The notes under the pieces are model-generated. The model did no database searches. It was not told where the DNA came from and saw only the letters and a list, made by a program, of their open reading frames with translations. From Oligella sp050920755 (GTDB taxonomy: Bacteria > Pseudomonadota > Gammaproteobacteria > Burkholderiales > Burkholderiaceae_B), in contig NZ_CP158480.1 of the NCBI RefSeq assembly GCF_050920755.1, positions 248,001-312,000 on the forward strand: 64,000 nucleotides of DNA, in the 5' to 3' direction. A program made the translations under genes and the position numbers. Below, one piece after another: positions 36,644-45,557 of this stretch. How positions within the stretch are numbered: the first letter of the stretch is position 1; each line of letters starts with the position of its first letter.

Positions 36644-37522
36644 ATGATAGAAGCATTAATCCCCGGCGTAACTGAAGACGTTGATGTTTATTTAAACGGC
36701 GATTTTGTGCCTTTAAGCGAGGCCAAGATCTCGGTGCTGGATAGGGGTTTTATTTTTGGTGACGGTATTTATGAGGTCGTGCCAGTTTATAAGCGTAAGC
36801 CTTTCCGTCTGCAACAGCATGTCGCTCGTTTGATGCGCAGCTTAGATAAAATCGCTTTATACACCTCGAACACGGCCGAGGATTGGCAGCATTTGATGAC
36901 ATTAATGGCCGAACGTGCTCCTTGGGAGGATTCGCTGGTTTATTTACAAGTCACACGCGGTGTGGCTAAGCGCGATCATCCTTTTCCCAATCCGCCGGTG
37001 AAGCCGACCATCTTTTTGATGAGCGCTCCACGCTCTGCCCCTAAGGCCGAAGAAATCAATCAGGGCTTACGCACCGTTAGTATGGTGGATATGCGTTGGT
37101 TGCATTGTGATATTAAATCCGTGTCATTGCTGGGTAATGTGCTTTCTAAGCAATATGCGGTCGATCGTGGCGTGGATGATGTGATTCAGTTCCGTGACGG
37201 TTATTTATCCGAGGCTTCCTCGTCAAATATCTGGGTGGTTAAAAACGGCACGGTGCTGGGCCCTAAAAAGGATAATCTGGTGTTAGAGGGTATTCGTTAC
37301 GGCTTGATTGAGGAATTATGTCGTGCCGAAGGGATTCCGTTTGAATTACGTGCGATTAGCAAAGAGGAAGTCGCTGCGGCTGATGAGGTCTTTTTATCCT
37401 CAGCCACCAAGGAGATCCTACCGATTGTCGAGATGGACGGTCAGCCTATTGCAAATGGCGCTGTCGGCCCAATCTATAAGCAATTAAAACAGGCGTATAG
37501 CAAGGTGCTGGCGGCTCTTTAG
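36644..37522 (+). CDS. D-amino-acid transaminase (class IV, PLP)
   Basis: A fold-type IV PLP aminotransferase of 292 residues. The PLP lysine is predicted as K158 in CDIKSVSLLGNV, and the N-terminal YLNGDFVPLSEAKISVLDRGF is typical of D-alanine transaminases. It interconverts D-alanine and D-glutamate, which fits its place beside a peptidoglycan carboxypeptidase. A branched-chain aminotransferase is less likely given this order, dacC-dat-ybeD-lipB-lipA, which is conserved in Burkholderiales. An adjacent GTG and ATG at 36641 and 36644 are alternative starts. Confidence 0.88.
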   Translation: MIEALIPGVTEDVDVYLNGDFVPLSEAKISVLDRGFIFGDGIYEVVPVYKRKPFRLQQHVARLMRSLDKIALYTSNTAEDWQHLMTLMAERAPWEDSLVYLQVTRGVAKRDHPFPNPPVKPTIFLMSAPRSAPKAEEINQGLRTVSMVDMRWLHCDIKSVSLLGNVLSKQYAVDRGVDDVIQFRDGYLSEASSSNIWVVKNGTVLGPKKDNLVLEGIRYGLIEELCRAEGIPFELRAISKEEVAAADEVFLSSATKEILPIVEMDGQPIANGAVGPIYKQLKQAYSKVLAAL

Positions 37523-37537
37523 CTGTTTGGGGATACT

Positions 37538-37813
37538 ATGACAGAAATTTCAAAAGAAGACTCCTTAATCGAATATCCATGTGACTTTCCTATTAAAGTC
37601 ATGAGCATTAACCATCCGGAAATTATCGATATTTTAGTGCCGATTATTCTTGAACATGACCCGAGCTTTGATCATGAAACGATTGAAGTCCGTGAAAGTA
37701 GTAAGGGTAATTATGTCGGCTTAACGGTGACGGTTTATGTAGAATCACGTGAGCAGTTGGATAATATTTATCGTGCCCTGCATGGTCACGAACTGGTCAA
37801 AGCCGTACTTTAA
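37538..37813 (+). CDS. ybeD: YbeD-like DUF493 protein
   Basis: A 91-residue ferredoxin-like alpha/beta protein of the YbeD family (LIEYPCDFPIKVMS at about 10-23, LTVTVYVESREQLDNIYRAL at about 67-86). Its structure resembles the regulatory ACT fold, but its role, possibly linked to lipoate metabolism, is not established. It follows the transaminase by 15 bases and precedes lipB. Confidence 0.92.
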   Translation: MTEISKEDSLIEYPCDFPIKVMSINHPEIIDILVPIILEHDPSFDHETIEVRESSKGNYVGLTVTVYVESREQLDNIYRALHGHELVKAVL

Positions 37814-37825
37814 AGACGGTTATTT

Positions 37826-37861
37826 GCAGCCGCTTAGTCCGCATAGGGTTTAAGCGGCTGC
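37826..37861 (+). repeat. Stem-loop between ybeD and lipB
   Basis: GCAGCCGCTTA at 37826-37836 pairs exactly with TAAGCGGCTGC at 37851-37861 across a 14-base loop. There is no long T-run, so it may be a leaky terminator or an mRNA-stability element within the cluster. Confidence 0.6.
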
Positions 37862-37876
37862 TGCTTAATTATCAAG

Positions 37877-38581
37877 ATGATAACAATCAAGCAATTCGAG
37901 GGTCTCTCTGAGTACGAGCCGATTTGGGTGGCGATGCAGCAATTTACTGCGGCACGTGGCGAGGAGACACCGGATGAAATCTGGCAAGTCGAGCATCAGC
38001 CTGTATACACCTTAGGCCAAGCCGGTAGGCCCGAACATATTTTAAATCCCAAGCAAATCCCGATTGTGCATTGCAATCGCGGCGGACAAGTGACCTATCA
38101 CGGTCCCGGTCAAGTGGTAGTCTATCCTTTATTGCAGCTTAGTCGCTATCAGATGTATGTTAAGGAATATGTAGAATGTCTTGAGGATGCGATTATCGCT
38201 ACGTTAGCGCATTTAGGCATTGCTAATGCCTGCCGTAAGGCAAAAGCCCCAGGCGTCTATGTGCCGATGGAGGGGCTGCCCGGTGACGGTTTAGCCAAAA
38301 TTGCCGCATTGGGCGTTAAAATTACCAAGGGCTGTACCTATCACGGCTTAGCCATTAATGTGGCTATGGACTTGGATCCTTTTCTAGGCATTAATCCCTG
38401 CGGTTATGAGGGCTTACGCACAATAGATATGAAAAGCTTAGGGATAAAAGCAACGGTTAATGAGGTTTCTGATAAAGTGGTTAATGAACTGCAGAAAATC
38501 TTGCTTGCCAAGTTAAAGCTTAGCGGACAGGGCGCAGCCGAGTTCAGACGATCAGATTGCTCTGATTTAGAGGAAAAATAG
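37877..38581 (+). CDS. lipB: LipB, octanoyl-[acyl carrier protein] transferase
   Basis: LipB moves octanoate from acyl carrier protein to lipoyl domains. The 234-residue enzyme has RGGQVTYHGPGQ at 68-79, the catalytic lysine K141 in LAKIAALG and the nucleophile C175 in GINPCGY. Its TAG stop shares one base with the GTG start of lipA, so the two lipoate genes are translated together. Confidence 0.95.
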   Translation: MITIKQFEGLSEYEPIWVAMQQFTAARGEETPDEIWQVEHQPVYTLGQAGRPEHILNPKQIPIVHCNRGGQVTYHGPGQVVVYPLLQLSRYQMYVKEYVECLEDAIIATLAHLGIANACRKAKAPGVYVPMEGLPGDGLAKIAALGVKITKGCTYHGLAINVAMDLDPFLGINPCGYEGLRTIDMKSLGIKATVNEVSDKVVNELQKILLAKLKLSGQGAAEFRRSDCSDLEEK

Positions 38582-39558
38582 TGGACAATCAGCTAAAAAG
38601 TATTGAAAAAGACGTGGCTTATGATGCCAGTAAAAAGCAAAAAGCCTTTGATAAGGTCTCTCGTATCCCGGTCAAGGTGGTGCAAAGAGAGCCGCTTAAA
38701 AAGCCTTCTTGGATTCGCGTAAAAGCGGCGCCGGCGAATTCTCAGTTTAATCATATCAAGAAGATTTTACGTGAGAATAAAATGGTCACCGTCTGTGAAG
38801 AGGCCTCTTGCCCTAATATCGGCGAGTGTTTCGGTATGGGTACGGCTACCTTTATGATTATGGGCGATAAGTGTACCCGTCGTTGTCCTTTCTGTGATGT
38901 CGGTCACGGTCGTCCCGATCCTTTGGATGAGCAGGAACCGGCTAATCTGGCTGAGTCTATTGCTTTAATGCGCTTAAGCTATGTGGTTATCACATCGGTG
39001 GATCGTGATGATTTACGCGATGGTGGTGCTCAGCACTTTGTTAACTGTATTAATGAGGTGCGTACCCGTTCACCGCGCACTCAGGTTGAGGTGTTGGTAC
39101 CGGACTTCCGTGGTCGTCTGGATAAGGCTCTGGCTATTTTCGGTGAGGGTTTACCGGATGTGATGAATCATAATTTGGAAACCGTGCCTCGTCTTTATAA
39201 GCAAGCGCGTCCGGGGGCGGACTATGCACATTCGCTTAAGTTGTTGCAGGACTTTAAGCGTCTTTACCCCGGCATTCCTACCAAGTCCGGCATTATGGTC
39301 GGTTTAGGTGAGACGAATGATGAGATTCTGGAGGTGATGCGTGATATGCGTGCACATGATGTGGATATGATCACTATCGGTCAGTATCTGGCACCATCCG
39401 GACATCATTTGCCGGTTGAGCGCTATATGCATCCGGATGAGTTTGCCTGGCTTGAAGAGGAGGCTTATAAGATGGGCTTTACCCATGCGGCGGTGGGTGC
39501 GATGGTACGTTCTTCCTATCATGCGGATGCACAAGCCAGTGAGGCCGGTGTGATTTAA
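38581..39558 (+). CDS. lipA: LipA, lipoyl synthase
   Basis: LipA is a radical-SAM enzyme that inserts two sulfurs into the octanoyl chain. The 325-residue protein has the auxiliary cluster cysteines C72, C77 and C83 (CEEASCPNIGEC), the SAM cluster CTRRCPFC with C98, C102 and C105, and the C-terminal RSSYHAD whose serine ligates the auxiliary cluster. The GTG start at 38581 is favoured by the TAGTG overlap with lipB. A terminator follows 30 bases later. Confidence 0.96.
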   Translation: MDNQLKSIEKDVAYDASKKQKAFDKVSRIPVKVVQREPLKKPSWIRVKAAPANSQFNHIKKILRENKMVTVCEEASCPNIGECFGMGTATFMIMGDKCTRRCPFCDVGHGRPDPLDEQEPANLAESIALMRLSYVVITSVDRDDLRDGGAQHFVNCINEVRTRSPRTQVEVLVPDFRGRLDKALAIFGEGLPDVMNHNLETVPRLYKQARPGADYAHSLKLLQDFKRLYPGIPTKSGIMVGLGETNDEILEVMRDMRAHDVDMITIGQYLAPSGHHLPVERYMHPDEFAWLEEEAYKMGFTHAAVGAMVRSSYHADAQASEAGVI

Positions 39559-39587
39559 ACGCTTGCCGTTTAGGTTTAAACTATTTG

Positions 39588-39627
39588 ACGCCCTGTATTG
39601 TTAGCGATATGGGGCGTTTTTGTTTTT
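39588..39627 (+). terminator. Terminator after lipA
   Basis: ACGCCC at 39588-39593 pairs with GGGCGT at 39612-39617, followed by TTTTGTTTTTG. It ends the dacC-lipA cluster; the remaining 220 bases to 39852 are AT-rich and hold only the promoter region of the sulfate operon. Confidence 0.65.
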
Positions 39628-39852
39628 GTCGTATTCGGAGATAGTGCCTTTCCATCTAAGACCGCTCATATAGATAAGCCAATCCCACACCCACAGCACC
39701 TGCAACCTTCCCCAACCTTACATTTATATAACCCTAAGTAATATAGATATTAAAAACTATCATTTTTAATTATAAAGAGAAGGCGTTATAGTCTTCCATA
39801 CGCCTTTTGTTATTGGCTAAGCAAAGTATTTAATCTTTATACGGAAAGAGTT

Positions 39853-40890
39853 ATGAAATCATCTAAACGTTTTTTCTCATCATTACTTAAATCTACGTTA
39901 CTCGCCGGTGTTACAGCCTCAGCCGCTATCGGTGTGACCGCTCAGGCCCAAGATGGTAGTGGCACGTTTTTAAACGTCTCTTATGATGTGATGCGCGATT
40001 TTTATAAGGAATATAATCCCTTATTTTTGGAAGACTATGCCGCTAAGCATGACGGTAAGAAATTCCAGATTCAGCAATCACACGCCGCTTCGTCAAAGCA
40101 GGCTTTAAGTGTGGCAAATGGTCTTTTAGCCGATGTGGTGACAATGAACCAAAGCTCTGATGTTCAGTTATTGGTGGATAAAGGCTTGATCAAGGCCGGT
40201 TGGGAGCAGGAGTTTCCTGATAACTCCGTGCCGTTTACCAGTTTGACCGTGATTTTAGTGCGTAAAGGTAACCCTAAAAACATTCAGGACTGGGATGATT
40301 TAACCAAAGACGGCGTGGAAATTGTTATCGCTAATCCTAAAATTACCGGTAATGGTCGCTATTCTTTCTTAGCCTTTTATGGTGCCGCTTTAAAAGAGCA
40401 TAACGGCGATCAGGAAAAGGCTAAAGAATTAGCTCGCGGTATTTTGAAAAATGTACCTATCTTGGAAAATGGCGGTCGTGCTGCCACTACAACCTTTATT
40501 CAACGCGGTATCGGCGATGTACTGTTAACTTTTGAAAATGAAGCGCATATGGCGGCCAATGAGTTCGGTAAGGACCAGTTCGAGGTGGTTTATCCTAAAT
40601 ACTCGGTCAAGGCTGAAAACCCCGTCGCCATTGTTGATACCGTCGCTGAGCGTAAGGGTTCCGAAGAAACGGCCAAGGAGTATTTAAATTACTTATGGAG
40701 TGAGCCGGCGCAGGAATTGGCGGCTTCGCTTTACTTACGCCCAAGCGATGAAGCGGTGCTCAATAAATACCCCGAGCGTTTCCCGGCAGTGGATACTTTC
40801 CGTGCCACTGATACCTTCGGTGATTGGCCGGAAATTATGAAAACCTACTTTGCTGACGGTGGTGTTTTCGATGAAGTGAATAAGCGCTAA
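39853..40890 (+). CDS. sbp: Sulfate/thiosulfate-binding periplasmic protein
   Basis: A 345-residue solute-binding protein with a signal peptide ending near the AQA at 30-32. The core shows LNVSYDVMRDFYKEYN, NGLLADVV and GGRAATTTFIQRGIGDVL, all typical of Sbp/CysP proteins, so sulfate or thiosulfate is the expected ligand. GGAAAGAG precedes the ATG. It heads a unit with cysT, cysW and cysA, though the 126-base gap to cysT suggests some uncoupling. Confidence 0.92.
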   Translation: MKSSKRFFSSLLKSTLLAGVTASAAIGVTAQAQDGSGTFLNVSYDVMRDFYKEYNPLFLEDYAAKHDGKKFQIQQSHAASSKQALSVANGLLADVVTMNQSSDVQLLVDKGLIKAGWEQEFPDNSVPFTSLTVILVRKGNPKNIQDWDDLTKDGVEIVIANPKITGNGRYSFLAFYGAALKEHNGDQEKAKELARGILKNVPILENGGRAATTTFIQRGIGDVLLTFENEAHMAANEFGKDQFEVVYPKYSVKAENPVAIVDTVAERKGSEETAKEYLNYLWSEPAQELAASLYLRPSDEAVLNKYPERFPAVDTFRATDTFGDWPEIMKTYFADGGVFDEVNKR

Positions 40891-41016
40891 GCCATTGTCC
40901 GCTGTTTTATACAGCTTTAATCAGCTAATACCCGCTTCAATCAGCTTCGATGCGCTTAGAACTTCTGATTAAGCGCTAAGCGCATTAGCTATAAAATTAA
41001 CGCGATTACATTCGGA

Positions 41017-41850
41017 ATGATGCAATTTTTACTCAAACAAAAATCGATACTGCCGGGCTTTGGTCTAAGTCTGGGTATCAGTGTATTCTGCCTATCCCTG
41101 TTGGTGATATTGCCATTTGCTACCTTGATTATGGTGAGCTCGGGAATGGGCTGGACTGCCTTTGTTAATACCATTGCAGATGACCGTGTATTGGCCGCTG
41201 TTTTATTGACATTGCGCCTGTCTTTTTATGCCACGCTGACTAATTTATTTTTCGGTACTTTAGTGGCTTGGGTGTTGGTGCGCTATGACTTTCCGGGTAA
41301 ATCGATAATGAATGCTTTAGTGGATTTACCCTTTGCTTTACCCACTGCAGTCACCGGTATTGCTTTGGCGACCTTATATGCGCCTAATGGTTGGTTAGGT
41401 CAGTTTTTTACGCAAAAAATCGCCTTTGCCCCCGCCGGTATTTTCTTGGCCTTGGTGGTGGTGAGTTTGCCTTTTATTGTGCGTGCGGTGCAGCCGGTGT
41501 TGGAGGAATTGCAGCCGGAACTGGAAGAAGCGTCTGCCAGTTTAGGGGCTAATCGTTGGACCACTTTTAGACGAGTGATTTTGCCCGAACTGACACCGGC
41601 CTTATTAATGGGTAGTGGCATGATGTTTGCGCGGGCTACCGGTGAGTATGGTTCAGTGATTTTTATTGCCGGTAATATTCCCATGGTTTCAGAGATTCTG
41701 CCGGTGATTATTACCGCCAAAATTGAAATGTTTGATATTCAGGGCGCCTCAGCCGTGGCCTTATTTATGCTGATTATCGCATTTGTGATTTTATTTATTA
41801 TAAATGCGGCGCAATGGCGTATCAGTCGTCGTCTTGAGGCGAGCGTTTAG
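41017..41850 (+). CDS. cysT: CysT, sulfate ABC permease
   Basis: A 277-residue inner-membrane permease with about six helices and the EAA loop EEASASLGANRWTTFRRVILP-type segment at about 169-189 that docks the ATPase CysA. ATGATG at 41017 offers two adjacent starts. It is the CysT/CysU partner of CysW, which follows by 9 bases. Confidence 0.94.
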   Translation: MMQFLLKQKSILPGFGLSLGISVFCLSLLVILPFATLIMVSSGMGWTAFVNTIADDRVLAAVLLTLRLSFYATLTNLFFGTLVAWVLVRYDFPGKSIMNALVDLPFALPTAVTGIALATLYAPNGWLGQFFTQKIAFAPAGIFLALVVVSLPFIVRAVQPVLEELQPELEEASASLGANRWTTFRRVILPELTPALLMGSGMMFARATGEYGSVIFIAGNIPMVSEILPVIITAKIEMFDIQGASAVALFMLIIAFVILFIINAAQWRISRRLEASV

Positions 41851-41859
41851 GGATGGAAC

Positions 41860-42840
41860 ATGCAGACAAAATATAGAAAATCCATTGATGAACCGCGCTT
41901 TTTAAAAGTGCTGTTAATTACACTGGCGGCAGTTTTTCTGGGTTTGATGCTGGTCGTGCCGTTGGTTTCAGTTTTTGTGGAGGCTTTTCGTCAGGGTTGG
42001 GGCTTGTATATTGCTTCCTTAACCGAGCCCGATGCGATGGCTGCGATAAAATTGACCTTGTTGACGGCGGCGATTGTGGTGCCCATTAATGTGGTGTTTG
42101 GGGTGGCAATGGCATGGCTGCTGACCCGTTTTGATTTCCGCGGTAAGCAATGGCTGACGACGCTCCTGGATTTGCCATTTTCCGTCTCTCCCGTGGTGGC
42201 CGGTTTGATGTTTATTCTACTTTTCGGTAGTTACAGCTTTTTGGGCGGTTGGTTAGAGTCCATCGGTTTTCAAGTGATTTTTGCGGTGCCGGGGATTGTG
42301 ATTGCGACCCTGTTTGTAACGTTTCCATTTATAGCGCGTGAATTGACCCCTTTAATGCAAAGTCAGGGCGCCAGTGAGGAGCAGGCTGCTTTGGTGTTGG
42401 GTGCATCCTCGTGGCAAATGTTTTGGCGCGTGACCTTACCGAATATCCGTTGGGCGCTGCTATACGGCGTTATTCTGACCAATGCCCGTGCGATGGGTGA
42501 ATTTGGTGCGGTTTCCGTGGTCTCGGGGCATATCCGCGGCTTAACCAATACCTTGCCGCTGCATATTGAGGTGCTGTATAACGACTATAACCCGGTCGGT
42601 GCTTTTGCCGCAGCTAGTTTATTGGCGTTTTTGGCGATTTTAACCCTGTTTTTACAGCATATTTTAAGTTGGTGGGAAAAGCGTAAATACCAACAGGCAG
42701 AAGCGGCGCGCCGTGATTCAGGGCTTAGTTTAAGTGCCGATTCAGGCACGGCCGCACAGCATTTGGCAAGTACAAAACAAAGCGCAGAGCGCACAACGAC
42801 TAAAGCCTCCGATTTAGGATTAAAAAAGGTAACGGTATGA
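41860..42840 (+). CDS. cysW: CysW, sulfate ABC permease
   Basis: A 326-residue permease with six predicted helices and the EAA loop starting EEQAALVLGASSW near residue 170. It is about 35 residues longer than the usual 290 because of a Ser/Thr/Ala-rich, probably cytoplasmic C-terminal tail. Its stop overlaps the cysA start by 4 bases (ATGA). Confidence 0.94.
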   Translation: MQTKYRKSIDEPRFLKVLLITLAAVFLGLMLVVPLVSVFVEAFRQGWGLYIASLTEPDAMAAIKLTLLTAAIVVPINVVFGVAMAWLLTRFDFRGKQWLTTLLDLPFSVSPVVAGLMFILLFGSYSFLGGWLESIGFQVIFAVPGIVIATLFVTFPFIARELTPLMQSQGASEEQAALVLGASSWQMFWRVTLPNIRWALLYGVILTNARAMGEFGAVSVVSGHIRGLTNTLPLHIEVLYNDYNPVGAFAAASLLAFLAILTLFLQHILSWWEKRKYQQAEAARRDSGLSLSADSGTAAQHLASTKQSAERTTTKASDLGLKKVTV

Positions 42841-43904
42841 GTATCGAAATTAAGAATCTGAATAAAAGCTTTGGTGCTTTTCAAGCCTTAAAAAATATCA
42901 ATCTGCATGTGGAGACCGGTCAGTTGGTTTCACTACTGGGCCCATCAGGTTGCGGTAAGACGACGTTGTTAAGAATCATCGCCGGTTTGGAGTTTGCCGA
43001 TAGCGGTCAGGTCTTGTTGGAGGGGCAGGATGTCACGAATAAATCGGTGCAAGAGCGTCATATCGGTTTTATGTTCCAACATTATGCTTTATTTCGCCAT
43101 ATGAATGTCTTTGATAACGTGGCTTTCGGTTTGACGGTGTTGCCACGTAGCCAACGACCATCTAAAAAGGAGATTCGCGAGCGTGTCATGCAGCTTTTAG
43201 CGTTGGTGCAGTTGCCGCATTTGGCGAAAGCCTTTCCGGCGCAGCTCTCCGGCGGGCAGAGACAGCGTATTGCATTAGCTCGTTCATTAGCGGTGCAGCC
43301 TAAGTTATTGTTGTTGGATGAGCCTTTTGGTGCCTTGGACGCTAAAGTACGTAAGGAACTGCGTCAGTGGTTACGTCGCGTGCATCATGAGCTGGGGGTC
43401 ACCAGTATTTTGGTAACGCATGATCAGGAAGAGGCTTTGGAAATTTCCGACAATATTGTCCTAATGAATCACGGGGTGATTGAGCAGGAGGGCAGTGGCC
43501 CCAGCCTTTACCATCAGCCGCAAACACCTTTTGTCACGGAGTTCTTAGGTGAGGCCAGTGTGTTTGAGGGAGTGATTGAGGGCGGTCAATGGTGCTTTAA
43601 TGACTTCTCTGCGCCGTTGACAACGGAGCAGCAACAGCGTGTGCACGCCGGTGCGGCTAAAGCCTATGTGCGTCCTCATCAGTGGCGCCTCGGCCGTCCC
43701 GGTGAGGCCAATGGCATGATGCTTAACGGTCGTTTACAAGAAGTTCAGGATTTAGGTGCTTTGGTCAGACTGCATGTGGTCGATGAAGCGCAGACACAGG
43801 CGGTGGATGTTTTTGTGCCGCAACAAATTCAGCAGCAGGCGCATTATCAAAAGGGTGAGCAACTCGGTCTTAGTCCTGACTCATTGACCGTTTTTAATCA
43901 TTAA
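42837..43904 (+). CDS. cysA: CysA, sulfate ABC transporter ATPase
   Basis: A 355-residue ATPase with Walker A GPSGCGKTT at 35-43, signature LSGGQ at 137-141, Walker B LLLLDEP at 157-163 and the D-loop GALDA. The C-terminal beta region (about 245-355) is the regulatory TOBE-type domain of sulfate and molybdate importers. It energises CysTW to import sulfate for cysteine synthesis, consistent with the serine acetyltransferase gene at 56015. A hairpin terminator follows. Confidence 0.95.
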   Translation: MSIEIKNLNKSFGAFQALKNINLHVETGQLVSLLGPSGCGKTTLLRIIAGLEFADSGQVLLEGQDVTNKSVQERHIGFMFQHYALFRHMNVFDNVAFGLTVLPRSQRPSKKEIRERVMQLLALVQLPHLAKAFPAQLSGGQRQRIALARSLAVQPKLLLLDEPFGALDAKVRKELRQWLRRVHHELGVTSILVTHDQEEALEISDNIVLMNHGVIEQEGSGPSLYHQPQTPFVTEFLGEASVFEGVIEGGQWCFNDFSAPLTTEQQQRVHAGAAKAYVRPHQWRLGRPGEANGMMLNGRLQEVQDLGALVRLHVVDEAQTQAVDVFVPQQIQQQAHYQKGEQLGLSPDSLTVFNH

Positions 43905-43939
43905 TCGTATTTTTCTCTGTGGTTTAGAAAAGGGTGTTC

Positions 43940-43973
43940 GAGCGAGTGGGTCTTAGGATCGGCTCGCTTTTTT
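43940..43973 (+). terminator. Terminator after cysA
   Basis: AGCGAG at 43941-43946 pairs with CTCGCT at 43963-43968, followed by TTTTT. It ends the sulfate transport unit. Confidence 0.7.
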
Positions 43974-44073
43974 AGGTGGACATTTTTAGCCACTTGTAGC
44001 TGTCACTTGCCGTTTGATGTCCTTAAAATAAAAGCTTTAACAAATATTCTAAATTATTCGAAGGAGGTAAGAC

Positions 44074-44799
44074 ATGGAAGTGCAAGTGCTGCGGATTAAT
44101 TGGCAGAGTATTCATGAAACACGTACCATTATTTACCAGTGGTTTAGCAGGGTTTTTGCTGATGTCATGAGCCCCGGCTTATTAGCATTTTCCCGCGACG
44201 ACTGGATTCCTGTTTTGTTAAAGTCTTTGGATTCGGTCAAGTTTGCCAAAGAAATTGATTCGATGAAGTCGGCTCTTGAGGCGCTTAAGACGACTAAAGA
44301 CGCCGAAAGTGTTTTAGCCGAGGATTTCAAGGCCTTGTTTTTGGGTGAAAACGGTCGACATAATAGACCGTTGGCATCGCTTTATCTGCCCCGGAAAAAG
44401 CTTGCTACCTTACACAGCATTCGACCGCTATCGGTTTTTCTAAAAGGGTGGCAGGTTCCGCTTCATCCCGCTTTTGAGGGGATGGATGATCATCTGTCGG
44501 TATATCTGGCGGCGCTTGCAACTTGGTCTTTAGTGTTGGTGGAGGATGTAGAGCCAAAAGAATTGGAGCGGCATTTTGATGTTCAATGCTCATGGTTTGA
44601 CATCGCTTTAGCGAGTTGGGTTTTTGATTGGTTGGATCGGTTGTTGGATGCCGAGGGTACGCATTCCAATTTCTATCAGTCATTTGCAGCTATTATGTGC
44701 GCTTTTATGCATGAAGATGATTATAAAGCCGGCAAGGCAGGTGCTGATTTCGGCTTTAACTTTAAAGATGACGAGTTAGTCGGACGGATCTTACACTAG
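44074..44799 (+). CDS. TorD/DmsD-like molecular chaperone
   Basis: A 241-residue, all-helical protein with the layout of the TorD/DmsD redox-enzyme maturation family: DFKALFLGENGRHNRPLASLY at about 83-103 and the signature MDDHLSVYLAALATW near 136-150. Family members bind the twin-arginine signal of a molybdenum enzyme until its cofactor is inserted. No molybdoenzyme is encoded in this window, so its client is unknown. A very strong AAGGAGGT precedes the ATG. The gene stands alone between the sulfate operon and the prepilin peptidase. Confidence 0.7.
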   Translation: MEVQVLRINWQSIHETRTIIYQWFSRVFADVMSPGLLAFSRDDWIPVLLKSLDSVKFAKEIDSMKSALEALKTTKDAESVLAEDFKALFLGENGRHNRPLASLYLPRKKLATLHSIRPLSVFLKGWQVPLHPAFEGMDDHLSVYLAALATWSLVLVEDVEPKELERHFDVQCSWFDIALASWVFDWLDRLLDAEGTHSNFYQSFAAIMCAFMHEDDYKAGKAGADFGFNFKDDELVGRILH

Positions 44800-44884
44800 C
44801 GATTAAATATGGGTGGATAAATAGATCCTCTTTCGCTTTAATCATGCAGCGTTGGGGCTATGATTTTCTTTTAGGGAGAATGAT

Positions 44885-45544
44885 ATGTTTCAGCGCTTTT
44901 TCTTTTTGGCAGTTATTGCCGGACTGCTGTATTTATTTTTACCGCGATATTTGTTGAGTCTGTATCGTTGCTATCGTGGCGATCCCTATTGGCAGGAGGT
45001 GCGACCTTATAAACAGCGCTATGCTGCGGCTTGGGCGCCCTTGCTGTTTTTAATGTGCACTGCACCGTTGCTTGGGGTTAAGCAGGCGCACCTTTTTTAT
45101 TTACTTTTTAGCGCTTTTTTAATCAGTCTGGCATGGTTGGATCTGAAGCTGCGTATCCTGCCGGATCTACTTTTATTGCTCTTCGCCTTGCTGGGCTTAG
45201 CTTATAGCTATTTTGTCATAGATAGTATTATCCTGTTACGATTAGCAATAGTTGTACTCTGGGTCGGCTGTGCTAAGATCGTTCAGGTATTGAGTGGTAA
45301 GCTGGTCAATTGTCCTTCGAGCACCGGTTTAGGCAGCGGAGATATTAAATTTATTGCCGCCTTGGCATGTTGGTTTGATATGCCACAATGGCTGTTTTTA
45401 GTGGCTTTGGCCTGTGCTATTGCTTTAATCGTGATTGTTCTTAAGGCACTGCTGTTTAAAAGGCGCGCCGGCGCAATCGCATTTGGTCCTTATTTGTCCT
45501 TAGCCGCTTGGTTGCTATGGTGGTGGCCCAGCTTATATAGCTGA
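44885..45544 (+). CDS. Prepilin peptidase-like A24 aspartic protease, short form
   Basis: A 219-residue polytopic membrane protein with both A24 active-site Asp residues: D86 in SLAWLDLKLRILPD and D153 in GLGSGDIKF. Only about 60 residues precede the peptidase core, so the cytoplasmic methyltransferase domain with CxxC pairs found in PilD is missing. It may cleave prepilins without N-methylation or serve another type IV pilus-like or type II secretion system. In relatives pilD lies beside coaE, as here, but no pilB or pilC is adjacent. AGGGAGA precedes the start. Confidence 0.82.
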   Translation: MFQRFFFLAVIAGLLYLFLPRYLLSLYRCYRGDPYWQEVRPYKQRYAAAWAPLLFLMCTAPLLGVKQAHLFYLLFSAFLISLAWLDLKLRILPDLLLLLFALLGLAYSYFVIDSIILLRLAIVVLWVGCAKIVQVLSGKLVNCPSSTGLGSGDIKFIAALACWFDMPQWLFLVALACAIALIVIVLKALLFKRRAGAIAFGPYLSLAAWLLWWWPSLYS

Positions 45545-45557
45545 TTGATGGTGGGAA

